From: Algoriphagus yeomjeoni
Lineage (GTDB): Bacteria; Bacteroidota; Bacteroidia; Cytophagales; Cyclobacteriaceae
Reading direction: 5' to 3'
Assembly: GCF_003259505.1 (NCBI RefSeq)
Contig: NZ_QLLK01000014.1
Span: 1 to 64,000 of the forward strand
DNA: 64,000 nucleotides
Numbering within the stretch: the first letter of the stretch is position 1; every line of letters starts with the position of its first letter. Under the pieces are notes generated by a model that was given only the letters and a program-made list of their open reading frames with translations, did not search any database and was not told the origin of the DNA. This document shows, piece after piece, positions 32,925 through 42,333 of the stretch. Both the position numbers and the translations under genes were made by a program.

Positions 32925-33419
32925 ATGCAAGAGATCATGGATCATAGCTTAAGAATAAAATTCGATAAAATCGACAGGAAGATTCTGGAAATCTTACAGG
33001 CTAATGCCAAAATCACAAATGCTCAATTGTCAAAAGATATTGGCCTTTCACCTGCTCCTACCTTGGAGCGAGTGAAGAAATTGGAGCAGTCTGGAATCAT
33101 CAAGAGTTATCATGCTAAGCTTGATCCTGAAAAGATTGGCTTGGGAGTCAGCACTTTTGTGTTGGTGAGCTTGATAGGTCACAATAAAGGGAACATTGAA
33201 GCTTTCATGAAGGAGATTAATATTATTCCTGAAGTGATTGAATGTCACCATATCACAGGTACTGGAGATTTTATCCTAAAGATTATTGCCAAAGATATTA
33301 CTTCATACCAAAGTCTGATGCTTGAGAAGGTATCTGAAATCAAAGAAGTAGATTCCATGCAATCCATGGTTATTTTATCTACTTTCAAAGATTCTAAAGT
33401 AATGCCAATTCCGGCTTAA
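32925..33419 (+). CDS. Lrp/AsnC-family transcriptional regulator
   Basis: A 164-residue regulator with an N-terminal HTH (KIDRKILEILQANAKITNAQLSKDIGLSPAPTLERVKKLEQSGIIKSYHAKLD, about 10-62) and a C-terminal RAM effector-binding domain (about 70-150) with GTGDFILKIIAKD. Such proteins respond to amino acids and wrap DNA as octamers. A later in-frame ATG at 32937 is an alternative start. A terminator separates it from the Nudix gene. Confidence 0.93.
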   Translation: MQEIMDHSLRIKFDKIDRKILEILQANAKITNAQLSKDIGLSPAPTLERVKKLEQSGIIKSYHAKLDPEKIGLGVSTFVLVSLIGHNKGNIEAFMKEINIIPEVIECHHITGTGDFILKIIAKDITSYQSLMLEKVSEIKEVDSMQSMVILSTFKDSKVMPIPA

Positions 33420-33440
33420 TCAGCCTTTACTAATAGTTAA

Positions 33441-33468
33441 GGGGTGGCGTAAGTCACCCTTTTTTTTT
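33441..33468 (+). terminator. Terminator after the Lrp-family gene
   Basis: GGGTG and CACCC around an 8-base loop, then eight or more T, 25 bases past the stop and just before the Nudix ATG at 33475. Confidence 0.8.
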
Positions 33469-33474
33469 GAACAA

Positions 33475-34017
33475 ATGGAACGAAACCCCTGGAAAACCAA
33501 GAAGATTAATCCGATTTATGAAAATCCCTGGATTAAAGTGGAGCATCATGAGATCATTAATCCTGCTGGCAATGATGGTATTTATGGTAAGGTACACTTC
33601 AAAAACAGAGCAATGGGCATCATTCCCATTGATGAGAATGGAAATACTTGGCTTATAGGTCAATATCGTTACACTTTGGATGAATATGCTTGGGAGATTC
33701 CTATGGGAGGTGGACCTTTGTCCGAGAGTAAGCTAGAAAGTGCCAAGCGAGAATTGAAGGAAGAGACTGGGCTTCTTGCCGAAAAGTGGACGGAAATTAT
33801 GAAAATCCATACGTCAAATTCGGTAACTGATGAAGTAGGCTTTGTTTATTTAGCTGAAGAGCTCACCCAAGGTGATACTGATTTTGAGGAAACTGAAATT
33901 TTGAAAATCAAGAAATTGCCATTCGATGAAGTTTTGGAAATGGTTATGAATGGAGAGATTACCGATGCAATCAGCATTGCCGGGATTCTTAAGGCAGCTA
34001 GGATTCTTAATTTATAA
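33475..34017 (+). CDS. Nudix hydrolase, ADP-ribose pyrophosphatase-like
   Basis: A 180-residue protein with a full Nudix box, G-x5-E-x7-RELKEETGL, near residues 77-100, preceded by GNTWLIGQYRYTLDEYAWEIPMGG. The WEIPMGG entry and the overall length resemble ADP-ribose diphosphatases. Magnesium-dependent hydrolysis of a nucleoside diphosphate derivative is expected; the exact substrate is inferred. It is followed after one base by a MATE transporter gene. Confidence 0.88.
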   Translation: MERNPWKTKKINPIYENPWIKVEHHEIINPAGNDGIYGKVHFKNRAMGIIPIDENGNTWLIGQYRYTLDEYAWEIPMGGGPLSESKLESAKRELKEETGLLAEKWTEIMKIHTSNSVTDEVGFVYLAEELTQGDTDFEETEILKIKKLPFDEVLEMVMNGEITDAISIAGILKAARILNL

Positions 34018-34018
34018 C

Positions 34019-35374
34019 ATGACAATCAAGGATCATTTTAAAATCACCTTTACATTGGCATTTCCAGTTGTTCTAAGTCAGCTGGGACAAGTATCCGTGG
34101 GTGTGGCAGATAGTATGATGGTGGGCCGGTTAGGAGCGGTTCCTTTGGCTGCAGCTTCACTGGGAAATAGTATTTTTTTCGTTATCCTGATGTTTGGAAT
34201 GGGGATTTCTATGGGAATTACTCCCTTGATTTCTGTGGCTGAGGGTAAAGGGAAATTCAAAAGAATAGGACATCTTTTCCAGCACGGCTTATGGATCAAC
34301 ATTGCAACTGCTCTGCTGTTGACTGTAGTCGTAATTGGTTTGTCACAAGGGCTTCATTTCCTCAATCAGCCTGAAGAAGTGGTCAAATTGACTATTCCTT
34401 ACCTGTATATTATTACGGCATCCTTATTTCCCTTTATGATCTTTCAGACCTTCAAGCAATTTGCCGAAGGCCTCTCACAGACAAAACAAGCGATGTATGT
34501 AACTATTTTATGTAATCTGGTTAACGTTTTCTTGAACTGGGTTCTGATCTATGGCAAACTTGGCGCACCTGAAATGGGGCTAAATGGAGCTGGTTTAGCT
34601 ACTTTGATTTCCAGAATCATGATGCCAATAGCCATGGGATTATATGTAATGAAATCAAAGCGGTACAATGTGTTTAATTTGAAATTGGGGATTGATAAGC
34701 TTAGGTTTCTGCTTCTCAACCGAATTTTGAAAATCGGTGTACCTACAGGATTTCAATATATTTTCGAAGTGAGCGCCTTCAGTGCTGCCGCTATCATGAT
34801 GGGCTGGATAGGAGTAAATGCACTTGCCGCACATCAGATTGCTATTAATCTTGCTTCAATCAGTTACATGATGGTTTCTGGACTGAGTACCGCAGGGATG
34901 ATTCGTGTGAGTAACCAGATAGGCAGAGGCAACTTCAAGGCGATGCGTGAAGCAGGAATGGTGGTCTTTGGGATGGTTTTGATTTTTATGTCTATCACCG
35001 GATTGCTGTTTATTATCCTGCGGTTTTATTTACCTACGCTATATATTGACCACAATGAAGTAGTTGCTTTATCGGCTTCCCTGCTGATCATCGCAGGATT
35101 ATTTCAGCTTTCAGATGGGGTTCAAGTTGCAGGCCTGGGAGTCTTGAGAGGTCTTGAAGATGTGAAATTCCCTACCTTGATCACGTTAGTAGCTTATTGG
35201 GTTATTGGCCTGCCTTTGGGTTACTTCTTAGCCTTTGAAATGGGATTTGCTGAAAAAGGTATTTGGTATGGATTATTGATTGGTTTAAGTGTGACGGCTG
35301 CCGTGTTGTTTTACCGTTTTCACAAGTTGAGTAACCGGATGATTGAAGCAAATAAACCGATAGTCACTGACTAA
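34019..35374 (+). CDS. MATE-family multidrug efflux transporter
   Basis: A 451-residue protein with 12 membrane segments and the family start FKITFTLAFPVVLSQLGQVSVGVADSMMVGRLGAVPLAAASLGNS. The ATG at 34019, one base after the Nudix stop, is preferred over a frame extension to 33950 inside the upstream gene. MATE proteins export cationic drugs in exchange for sodium or protons (NorM-like subfamily). Translational coupling with the Nudix gene is likely. Confidence 0.93.
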   Translation: MTIKDHFKITFTLAFPVVLSQLGQVSVGVADSMMVGRLGAVPLAAASLGNSIFFVILMFGMGISMGITPLISVAEGKGKFKRIGHLFQHGLWINIATALLLTVVVIGLSQGLHFLNQPEEVVKLTIPYLYIITASLFPFMIFQTFKQFAEGLSQTKQAMYVTILCNLVNVFLNWVLIYGKLGAPEMGLNGAGLATLISRIMMPIAMGLYVMKSKRYNVFNLKLGIDKLRFLLLNRILKIGVPTGFQYIFEVSAFSAAAIMMGWIGVNALAAHQIAINLASISYMMVSGLSTAGMIRVSNQIGRGNFKAMREAGMVVFGMVLIFMSITGLLFIILRFYLPTLYIDHNEVVALSASLLIIAGLFQLSDGVQVAGLGVLRGLEDVKFPTLITLVAYWVIGLPLGYFLAFEMGFAEKGIWYGLLIGLSVTAAVLFYRFHKLSNRMIEANKPIVTD

Positions 35375-35425
35375 GTTCACTCAGTCCTAAGTCAGACTTA
35401 CCTTTCTACTTTTTGTTTTATATTA

Positions 35426-36796
35426 ATGAAAAATCCACTTACTATGATCAAAAAGCTACTTTTCGTATTTACTCTTTTCCTAATTGCCAATCAAAGTTTC
35501 GCTCAAAATGTAGCCGTTCTCACCCAGCGCCAGCAAGCTGATGTGATCGATAGTTGGTTGGATTTCCGCATCCAAAACCTACTTCCTAACCTGATGACTG
35601 AAACAGGCATCGATATGTGGGTAGTAATTTCCAGAGAATACAATGAGGATCCCGTGATCCGAACCATGCTTCCTGCCACTTGGCATGCTGCTAGGAGAAG
35701 GACGATTCTGGTTATGTATCAGCCTTCGGCAAATGCTCCTGTGGAAACTTATGCCGTAGCTCGATACGATGTGGGCAAAGCCTTCAAAAGAGCTTGGGAT
35801 CCAGAGAGCCAACCCGATCAATGGAAAGCATTAATGGATTTGATTTCCTCTAAAAACCCAAAGAAAATTGGATTGAATTATGCCAAAGATTATGGACATG
35901 CTGATGGTTTGACTACCAACGAGCATCAAGTTTTTCTTGAGTATTTACCACAAAACCTTCAGGAAAATGTCGTCTCTGCGCAGACATTGGCTGTGCGTTG
36001 GTTAGAAACCAGAACTGAACCAGAGATGGCTACCTACAAGCATATTCAGGAGATTGCGCACGCAATCGTGGCAGAAGGACTCTCGGAAGCCGTAATTACC
36101 CCTGGAGTGACTACAACCGAAGATGTGGTCTGGTGGTACCGAGAGAAAATAAAATCTATGAAACTGGATACGTGGTTTCATCCATCGGTGGATATTCAGC
36201 GAGCAGATCCTGCCAATAATGAGCAGAATAGAAACTTTGCCACTAAATCTCCTGAATCGGTGATTTTACCGGGGGATTTACTTCATGTGGATTTTGGGAT
36301 CACCTACCTGAGATTGAATACCGATACACAGGAAATGGCCTATGTGCTGAAAGCTGGAGAAACCAAGGTTCCTGAGTATTTAAACAAAGCTTTTGCCCAG
36401 GGAAATAGAGTGCAGGATATTTTGACTTCTAATTTTGTGACAGGTAGTACTGGGAATGAAATTCTTCGTGCTTCCCGCAAGGTTTTGGATGCAGAGGCAA
36501 TCCGAGGAAGTATCTACACGCATCCACTGGGTTTTTACGGACACTCTGCCGGGCCAACTATCGGCATGTGGGACAATCAAGGCGATACACCTGGCGCTGG
36601 AGATTTTCCACTCCATGCGAATACTGGCTATGCAATAGAATTGAATGCCGTAGTGTTTGTGCCCGAGTGGAATAAAGATGTGCGGATCATGCTGGAGGAA
36701 GGAGCTTTATATGATGGGGAAAAAGTGACTTACTACAACGGAAGACAAAAGGAGATTTTTGCGATTCCGCGAGTGAATGCTCATCTGGGGAATTGA
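35426..36796 (+). CDS. Secreted M24-family (Xaa-Pro-type) peptidase
   Basis: A 456-residue protein with a signal peptide (to about NQSFAQN; an ATG at 35444 would give a tighter signal). The N-terminal domain (about 30-190) is creatinase-like. The C-terminal pita-bread domain carries the metal ligands in LLHVDFGITYLRLNTDTQ (two Asp), GFYGHSAGPTIG (His), ELNAVVF (Glu) and MLEEGALY (Glu). Xaa-Pro aminopeptidase or creatinase-type activity in the periplasm is expected; the exact substrate is inferred. Confidence 0.9.
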   Translation: MKNPLTMIKKLLFVFTLFLIANQSFAQNVAVLTQRQQADVIDSWLDFRIQNLLPNLMTETGIDMWVVISREYNEDPVIRTMLPATWHAARRRTILVMYQPSANAPVETYAVARYDVGKAFKRAWDPESQPDQWKALMDLISSKNPKKIGLNYAKDYGHADGLTTNEHQVFLEYLPQNLQENVVSAQTLAVRWLETRTEPEMATYKHIQEIAHAIVAEGLSEAVITPGVTTTEDVVWWYREKIKSMKLDTWFHPSVDIQRADPANNEQNRNFATKSPESVILPGDLLHVDFGITYLRLNTDTQEMAYVLKAGETKVPEYLNKAFAQGNRVQDILTSNFVTGSTGNEILRASRKVLDAEAIRGSIYTHPLGFYGHSAGPTIGMWDNQGDTPGAGDFPLHANTGYAIELNAVVFVPEWNKDVRIMLEEGALYDGEKVTYYNGRQKEIFAIPRVNAHLGN

Positions 36797-36899
36797 TGAC
36801 AAACGTTGGATGTCAGGTGTCCGATGTTGGCTGAGCGAGGCCTGATTGCTGAGTTGATAAACGTCTGTTTTTATGTAGTGAATTTCACCTGAGAAATCT

Positions 36900-36990
36900 T
36901 CACATGCCAACGGCATGAGCTGTAACAGCCCAGTATGAAATGCTGGGTAATTGAATAGGTGAGAAAAAATGAATGCCAACGGCATGATCA
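36900..36990. repeat. REP-like cluster with two ATGCCAACGGCAT units and a hairpin
   Basis: ATGCCAACGGCATGA occurs at 36904-36918 and 36973-36987. Between them CCCAGTAT/ATGCTGGG (36929-36947) forms a hairpin with a GAA loop. Flanking DNA (36797-36870) looks like decayed repeats. No gene is present between the M24 and MFS stops. Confidence 0.6.
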
Positions 36991-37037
36991 GTAATTCATT
37001 AGAAAATAGTAAGGTGGTAAAATAGATTTTAGAGGAT

Positions 37038-38201
37038 TTAGCTTTTCTGACGGCTGACAAAAAGCAAACTCACAAACGCCAGCCCTGCAAAACCTGCACT
37101 GGTCAAGAATACCAATCGAAAATTTTCTGGGCTATTTGCAAATAGAAAACCGGAGACTAAAGCGCCAATTCCTATCCCTGCTTCCAAGAATATATACATA
37201 GTCGCCAGCGCTCGACCTCTATATTGATCCAGTGATAAATCTACCACCCAAGCGGCAGTTGTTGGGCTATACATTCCTACTGCACAGCCAAAAAGAACAC
37301 CTGACCCGAGTAGCGCAAATTTGGTTTCTGCCAAAGCGATTAATACCATCGCACAAACTAGCGTGGCACTGGCAGCTCGCATCACCGGGATTCTCCCATA
37401 TCGGTCAGATGTTTTGCCTGCCAGCAACCGGATTCCCAAGGAAGAAAGTGTGAATACCCCGAAGAAAAGTCCTTTGTTTTCTATCCCCAAATGAGTGGAG
37501 AAATCTGGGATGATGGTGAGCACCACTCCAAAAGAAAAACAGCATAGAAACAGGATTCCTGCGGGTACCAATACTCTTTTTTCTATGATTTCCTCCTTTT
37601 TCAACCGTAGCATAGTCCATGAGATCTTCTCCTTGTTCGGCAAGGTTTCTTTAAGCCTAAGCAAAATCAAAATAGAAAATATGGCAGTGAAAGCAGAAAC
37701 ATAGAAAACTGTAGCAATAGGGAATAGGGTAGCTAGCCATCCGCCAATAGCTGGACCTGCTGCCATTCCCATAGATCCGAAGAGTGAAAATAAACCCATT
37801 GCCTGTCCACGTTTTTGATAGGGAACTATGTCGGCTACATAGGCTGAAGCACCGGTAGGCGTAAATCCAGTAGAGAAGCCGTGAGCGAACCTCAGAAACA
37901 AAAATCCGCCTACAAAACTGAGTAGGGGATAAAGCATTCCCACTACAAAGCAGACAGAAGCGCCAATCATCATCACAGGAATTCTTCCGATTTTATCTGC
38001 AAGCTTTCCGCTAAATGGTCTGGAGAGTCCAGCGGATAAGGTAAATAAGGCAATGATCAAACCTTTGTAATCAGCTCCACCCAACGATGTCAAATACGCC
38101 GGAAGCTCAGGGATAATCATATTAAAAGATGAAAAAAACAAAAAAGAACTCAGGCAGAGTAGGGAGAAGTCTAAAGTAAAAAAGGAGGGAGAGCTTCGCA
38201 T
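37038..38201 (-). CDS. MFS transporter
   Basis: A 387-residue inner-membrane protein with 12 membrane segments, the motif-A loop GKLADKIGRIPVMM after segment 2, its second-half counterpart GKTSDRYGRIPVMR, and GAYVADIVPYQKRGQAMGL-like signals of drug:H+ or sugar efflux antiporters. The substrate cannot be told. It is convergent with the M24 peptidase gene. Confidence 0.92.
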   Translation of the reverse strand: MRSSPSFFTLDFSLLCLSSFLFFSSFNMIIPELPAYLTSLGGADYKGLIIALFTLSAGLSRPFSGKLADKIGRIPVMMIGASVCFVVGMLYPLLSFVGGFLFLRFAHGFSTGFTPTGASAYVADIVPYQKRGQAMGLFSLFGSMGMAAGPAIGGWLATLFPIATVFYVSAFTAIFSILILLRLKETLPNKEKISWTMLRLKKEEIIEKRVLVPAGILFLCCFSFGVVLTIIPDFSTHLGIENKGLFFGVFTLSSLGIRLLAGKTSDRYGRIPVMRAASATLVCAMVLIALAETKFALLGSGVLFGCAVGMYSPTTAAWVVDLSLDQYRGRALATMYIFLEAGIGIGALVSGFLFANSPENFRLVFLTSAGFAGLAFVSLLFVSRQKS

Positions 38202-38232
38202 TGGTCTGGCGAAAATAGGAAAAAATAAGTAG

Positions 38233-38290
38233 CTAGTAGCAAGACATAGTTAGCAAGAGATTAGAATCAAGAACCAGGAATCAATAGTTT
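38233..38290. repeat. Low-complexity decayed repeat tract
   Basis: Runs of similar short units such as AGCAAGA, TAGCAAGAGA and AATCAAGAACCAGGAATCAATAG. A second tract at 38560-38590 reads CAACTGAAAACCGCCAACCGACAACTG. Both lie in the gene-free stretch 38202-38592, which otherwise holds only a candidate terminator. Confidence 0.4.
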
Positions 38291-38470
38291 AAAAAATCTC
38301 ATAAGAACGGTATTTTTGTAGCCACGGCCAGATAGCAACCGAGATTAATAGAGATGGTCCTTGCATCTTCTTTGGTTTAAATTCAATATGTCTGCTCCAG
38401 ACCAGAAAGATCTTTAGGCCCTATCGTTAGGCTTAAATTGTGAACTTTACGGTTTGAAAAAACATAAAAC

Positions 38471-38502
38471 CAAAAAGGCCAGGAACAAATCCCAGCCTTG
38501 AT
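38471..38502 (-). terminator. Candidate terminator downstream of prfB
   Basis: On the minus strand AAGGC, TGGGA, a short loop, then TTCCTG-GCCTT and a T run form an imperfect hairpin about 90 bases past the prfB stop. Confidence 0.45.
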
Positions 38503-38592
38503 GCTTTACTTTGTTTTGCTTATCCCTATATAAGAAATTTAGACGCTCTTGACTGTTTTCTGCAACTGAAAACCGCCAACCGACAACTGTTT

Positions 38593-39694
38593 TTATTCCT
38601 TATTCGCCTGTTCCTCGCTTTGCGCGAGCAGAAAGGCTTTCATAAACTCATTCAATCCTCCATCCAGCACATGCTGTGTATCAGAGGTTTCATGGCCTGT
38701 TCGGTTGTCCTTTACCAACTTGTATGGATGAAGCACATAGTTTCGGATCTGCGAACCGAAATCTACCCGCATCTTGGAGGATTCTATCTTGGCGATTTCC
38801 GCATTTCTTTTCTCCAATTCCATTTGGAACAAACGGGATTTCAGCATTTGCATGGCCTTTTCCCGGTTGGCAAGCTGTGAACGCTCGATCTGACAAACTA
38901 CCACGATTCCCGTAGGCTTGTGAGTCAGCTGAACTTTGGTTTCCACCTTGTTTACGTTCTGTCCTCCAGCACCACCTGATCTGGAAGTATGCAACTCCAC
39001 ATCTGCAGGATTGATATCGATCTCTATGGAATCATCCACTTCTGGATAAGCATATACCGAAGCAAAAGAAGTATGTCTTCGCCCTCCTGAGTCAAAAGGA
39101 GAGATTCGAACCAAGCGGTGAACGCCAGTCTCGGATTTCAAAAACCCATAGGCTAAGGGACCTTCAAACTCCAGTGTACAGGATTTGATGCCAGCTACTT
39201 CTCCTGGCTGCATATCTACTTCCTTTACTTTGTAGCCGTTTTTCTCACCCCACATGATATACATTCTCATGAGGATTGAGGCCCAGTCATTACTTTCTGT
39301 TCCTCCCGCGCCGGGATTGATTTCCAATACAGCATTCAGCTGATCCTCCTCCGAAGAGAGCATTTTCTTAAGTTCCAGCTCTTGCACCGCAGCCTCAGCT
39401 TTGATGTATTCAGCTTTGATTTCTTCTTCAGAAACCTCATCTGCGCTGTAGAACTCAAACAAAACGTCTAGATCCTCGATAGTCTTATTGAGATCTTCGA
39501 ATGCTGTAGTCCAAGCTTTTCGAGCTTGAATTTGCTTCATGCTTTTTTCTGCCTCTTCTGGGTTGTTCCAAAAATCAGGCTGGGCCGAAACGGCCTCTAG
39601 GTCTTCTATTTCTGCTTTCTTACGATCGTAGTCAAAGATACCTCCTCAAAGCCGATGTGCGGGCTTTCAAGTCTTTCAGTTGTTCTGAAGTCAT
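38593..39694 (-). CDS. prfB: Peptide chain release factor 2, programmed +1 frameshift
   Basis: Terminates translation at UGA and UAA. The reading frame begins at the ATG at 39694 and runs 20 codons ([20 protein letters not shown]) to an in-frame UGA at 39634-39632. The context is AGGAGG TAT CTT TGA C, the classic RF2 site in which a Shine-Dalgarno-like AGGAGG and the slippery CUU cause a +1 shift, giving Asp and then the main frame (39633 to 38593). The product is 366 residues, as expected. [11 protein letters not shown] holds the catalytic GGQ. Low RF2 increases frameshifting, so it autoregulates. Confidence 0.95.
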
Positions 39695-39760
39695 CTGTCT
39701 AGGTTAAAATTTAGGTGGCAAAAGTCCGAAAAAATATCTGTTTAAACCAATAAACTTCTA

Positions 39761-40267
39761 TTAATCCATTCTCATTTGGATCAGCTGAATCTTATTTCTG
39801 CCAGAGTTTTTGAATGTTTTGTATCGCAAAGGCAGCATAGCAAGGCCTGTTCCTAACAAGATTCCAGAAGTAAGACCTACTCCTTTATTGATGGAGAATT
39901 TTTGTTCGTGGTAGATGCTATTGATGGATTCTGCTCCTAATAGGATGATTCCAGCTCCTAGAGTTAGCATGTTTAAAGCTCTTAATGTGTTATTGCGGCG
40001 GTCTTTATCTCGAATATCCAGTTCAGTAATCGACTCAGGTGATAGGATGTTTTCAGAGAGATAAATGAAGTTTTGATCGATACTTTGAATCACGTCAGTG
40101 ACGAAGTAATCTATTTTTTTGCTCTTATAAGTAATAGTTTCTCCAGGATAATATCGGATCTGAGATTTTTGTTTTGTGCCTCTTTTGAGGAGAATGAAAT
40201 CCGTTCCCTGTGCAAAAGTGGAAAGCGAGGCTGTAAAAATCATCAAAAGGACTAGTAGTCTTTTCAT
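39761..40267 (-). CDS. Secreted protein of unknown function, Bacteroidota type
   Basis: The ATG at 40267 gives 168 residues starting MKRLLVLLMIFTASLSTFAQ, a good signal peptide; an upstream start at 40285 would add six residues. The mature part has a beta-rich section (ILLKRGTKQKSQIRYYPGETITYKSKK) and two hydrophobic segments near the C-terminus. No known domain recognised. It is a single gene upstream of prfB on the same strand. Confidence 0.7.
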   Translation of the reverse strand: MKRLLVLLMIFTASLSTFAQGTDFILLKRGTKQKSQIRYYPGETITYKSKKIDYFVTDVIQSIDQNFIYLSENILSPESITELDIRDKDRRNNTLRALNMLTLGAGIILLGAESINSIYHEQKFSINKGVGLTSGILLGTGLAMLPLRYKTFKNSGRNKIQLIQMRMD

Positions 40268-40362
40268 ACTCCTAAATAAAAACAAATTTGAAAGTTTTCT
40301 TTCGTTGAAATGTTAAATCTTTTCAGAAAAGTCGATTTTCTTGGAATGGGAGCTTTGGCTTC

Positions 40363-40470
40363 ATTAAATGGCCCTGGTTCGACAAGCTCAGCAACCGTAC
40401 TTCGGCTAGGTTAGGAACTTTGCTTCCTATGGCCAAGTATTCGTGGTTAGACTTCGCTCACCGTCCTTTT
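40363..40470. repeat. Intergenic repeat relic
   Basis: GGTTCGACAAGCTCAGCAACC and following GTACTTCGGCTAGGTTAGG resemble dispersed short repeats found in Bacteroidota intergenic DNA. They lie in the gene-free stretch 40268-40784, where no convincing gene or promoter was found. Confidence 0.35.
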
Positions 40471-40784
40471 TTTCAACTCTTAAATCCAAACCTAGCAGGC
40501 ATTGATCCGTTAAACTTACTTCGCGATTATTCAGGTTTGAAAAGAAATTTGATTCATCCGTTTATAAAAACAATGATTTACTCTACAGCTATCCTTCTAC
40601 CTATTTTTTTGACAGCTCAAGCTGCCAAGTTGGATAATTGTGCGTTTTACCAAAAGAGTAAAGCCTTTATTTCTTAGCCCTCAGTGATTTTTAGGATTAC
40701 GTAAGGAGGGCAAAATTTCCGAAATGCTTATCCTTTTAACTCCAAACTCAATTTGTTTGGTCCAACCACTTGTTTTTAAAAATC

Positions 40785-41171
40785 ATGAAACCAATACTTG
40801 CAAAATCCGACTATAATACGATTAAAGAATTAATCCTAAATACTCCTCATCATCTTATTACGAAGGAGATTTCACTGCTGGCAAAAGAAATTGAGCTAGC
40901 TAAGAAAGTTCCTGATTCCAAAATAGAACCTCAAGTCATCCGACTCAATTCCCACTTTGAAGTGCAAGATGTAGCATCTGGAAAACTTTTAAATTTTCAA
41001 TTGACGCTTCCAAAGTTTGGAAACTTAGAGGAAAAAAGGCTTTCCATACTTTCACCTTTGGGAGTGGCGTTAATAGGCTTCCAAGAAGGAATGGAGATTG
41101 AATGGGCATTACCGAGAGGACTAAAGAAACTTAAGATTCTCAGGGTACAAAATCCTGTTCATACTGATTGA
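40785..41171 (+). CDS. GreA/GreB C-terminal-domain protein (Rnk-like)
   Basis: The ATG at 40785 gives 128 residues. The C-terminal half has VIRLNSHFEVQDVASGKLLNFQLTLP, RLSILSPLGVALIGFQEGMEIEWALPRGLKKLKILRV, the FKBP-like fold of GreA/GreB and Rnk. The N-terminal part is a short helical stretch rather than the full Gre coiled coil, so it probably binds RNA polymerase like Rnk instead of promoting cleavage (inference). Confidence 0.85.
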   Translation: MKPILAKSDYNTIKELILNTPHHLITKEISLLAKEIELAKKVPDSKIEPQVIRLNSHFEVQDVASGKLLNFQLTLPKFGNLEEKRLSILSPLGVALIGFQEGMEIEWALPRGLKKLKILRVQNPVHTD

Positions 41172-41206
41172 AAAAAGGCTGTCTAATTAAATAGACAGCC
41201 TTTTTT
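41171..41206. terminator. Bidirectional terminator
   Basis: AAAAAAGGCTGTCTA and TAGACAGCCTTTTTT around ATTAAA, between the convergent Rnk-like gene and ilvE. Confidence 0.9.
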
Positions 41207-41226
41207 GCTAGCTTTTGAACCATTGA

Positions 41227-42294
41227 TTAAATAGAAATTATCCAATCATGTGGGTCAGTCACTTGGCCATACTTGATTCCATCCAATTCTGCTAGAACTC
41301 TATGCGAGAAAGCATCATCTGCTTTGTTTGGAAGAATGTAATCTTTTCCATTTACATTGATGCGTTGAACATGTGCAATTGTAGCAGCAGTACCTGTACC
41401 GAAAGCCTCCTCTAAAGTTCCATTTTGAAGCGCAGTTTCTAATTCTGAAACTGTCAGGAATCGTTCTTCCAAAGGTTCTTTCCAATCCTTAGCCAATTGA
41501 ATGACAGAATCTCTGGTGATCCCTTTCAAAATCGTCCCTGTGTTGGTAGGAGCTGTGATTAAAGTGCCATTTATTTTGAACATGACATTCATAGTACCGC
41601 TTTCCTCGATCTTGCTATGTGATTTACCATCGGTCCAAAGGAGTTGGTCGTATCCGGCTTTTTGAGCTTGACGAGCAGGATAAAGAGAAGCTGCATAGTT
41701 ACCGGCGGTTTTTGCGGCGCCAGTTCCTCCTTCCGTAGCCCGGGTAAAGGTGGTCTCCACTTTTACACTTACTGGCTTGCTGTAGTAATTGCCAACCGGA
41801 CAAGTGAGTATGATAAACTTATAGGTATCGGATGGTTTTACACCAATATAATCATCCGTGGCAAACATAAATGGTCTTACATAAAGTGAAGCGCCCTTTG
41901 CTGTAGGTACCCAGCCTCTATCCAAATCGATCAGTTGAGTAAGACCTTCCATGAATATTTCTTCAGGTAGCTCAGGCATACACATCCGTTCTGCGGATTC
42001 ATTCAGTCTTTTCCAGTTGGCGTCTGCACGAAAGACTAAGATCTCGTCATTTTCATTTCTGTAAGCTTTCATACCTTCAAAAATTGACTGGCCATAGTGA
42101 AGCGTTGCATTAGCGGGATTCAGGCTAAGTGGTGCATAAGGCTCAATTCTGAGATCTGTCCATTCACCATTTTTGTAATCTGCCACAAACATGTGGTCGC
42201 TAAGTGTACGTCCAAATACTAAATTTGAAAAATCTGTTTCCGCTAATCTAGAGTTCTGAACTTTAGTTATCGGTAGGGCAAGTTGTGTCTTCAT
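41227..42294 (-). CDS. ilvE: Branched-chain amino acid aminotransferase
   Basis: PLP-dependent transaminase of leucine, isoleucine and valine synthesis and breakdown. The 355 residues match the larger BCAT class (human/yeast-like, class IV fold). GTGAAKTAGNYAASL contains the PLP lysine (Lys195). YGQSIFEGMKAYR, RPFMFATDDYIGVKPS and EESGTMNVMF are family landmarks. It lies 39 bases downstream of the adenosyltransferase gene, probably one transcript. Confidence 0.96.
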   Translation of the reverse strand: MKTQLALPITKVQNSRLAETDFSNLVFGRTLSDHMFVADYKNGEWTDLRIEPYAPLSLNPANATLHYGQSIFEGMKAYRNENDEILVFRADANWKRLNESAERMCMPELPEEIFMEGLTQLIDLDRGWVPTAKGASLYVRPFMFATDDYIGVKPSDTYKFIILTCPVGNYYSKPVSVKVETTFTRATEGGTGAAKTAGNYAASLYPARQAQKAGYDQLLWTDGKSHSKIEESGTMNVMFKINGTLITAPTNTGTILKGITRDSVIQLAKDWKEPLEERFLTVSELETALQNGTLEEAFGTGTAATIAHVQRINVNGKDYILPNKADDAFSHRVLAELDGIKYGQVTDPHDWIISI

Positions 42295-42333
42295 TGGTTT
42301 TACCGTTATCTGGTTTTGCCAGGTATCTAATGA

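Noticed and set aside
36900..36990. CRISPR array
   Set aside because: Only two short palindromic units, no regular spacers and no cas genes.
40420..40677. 85-codon plus-strand frame
   Set aside because: Starts with TTG inside repeat-like intergenic DNA, no promoter, no recognisable domain.
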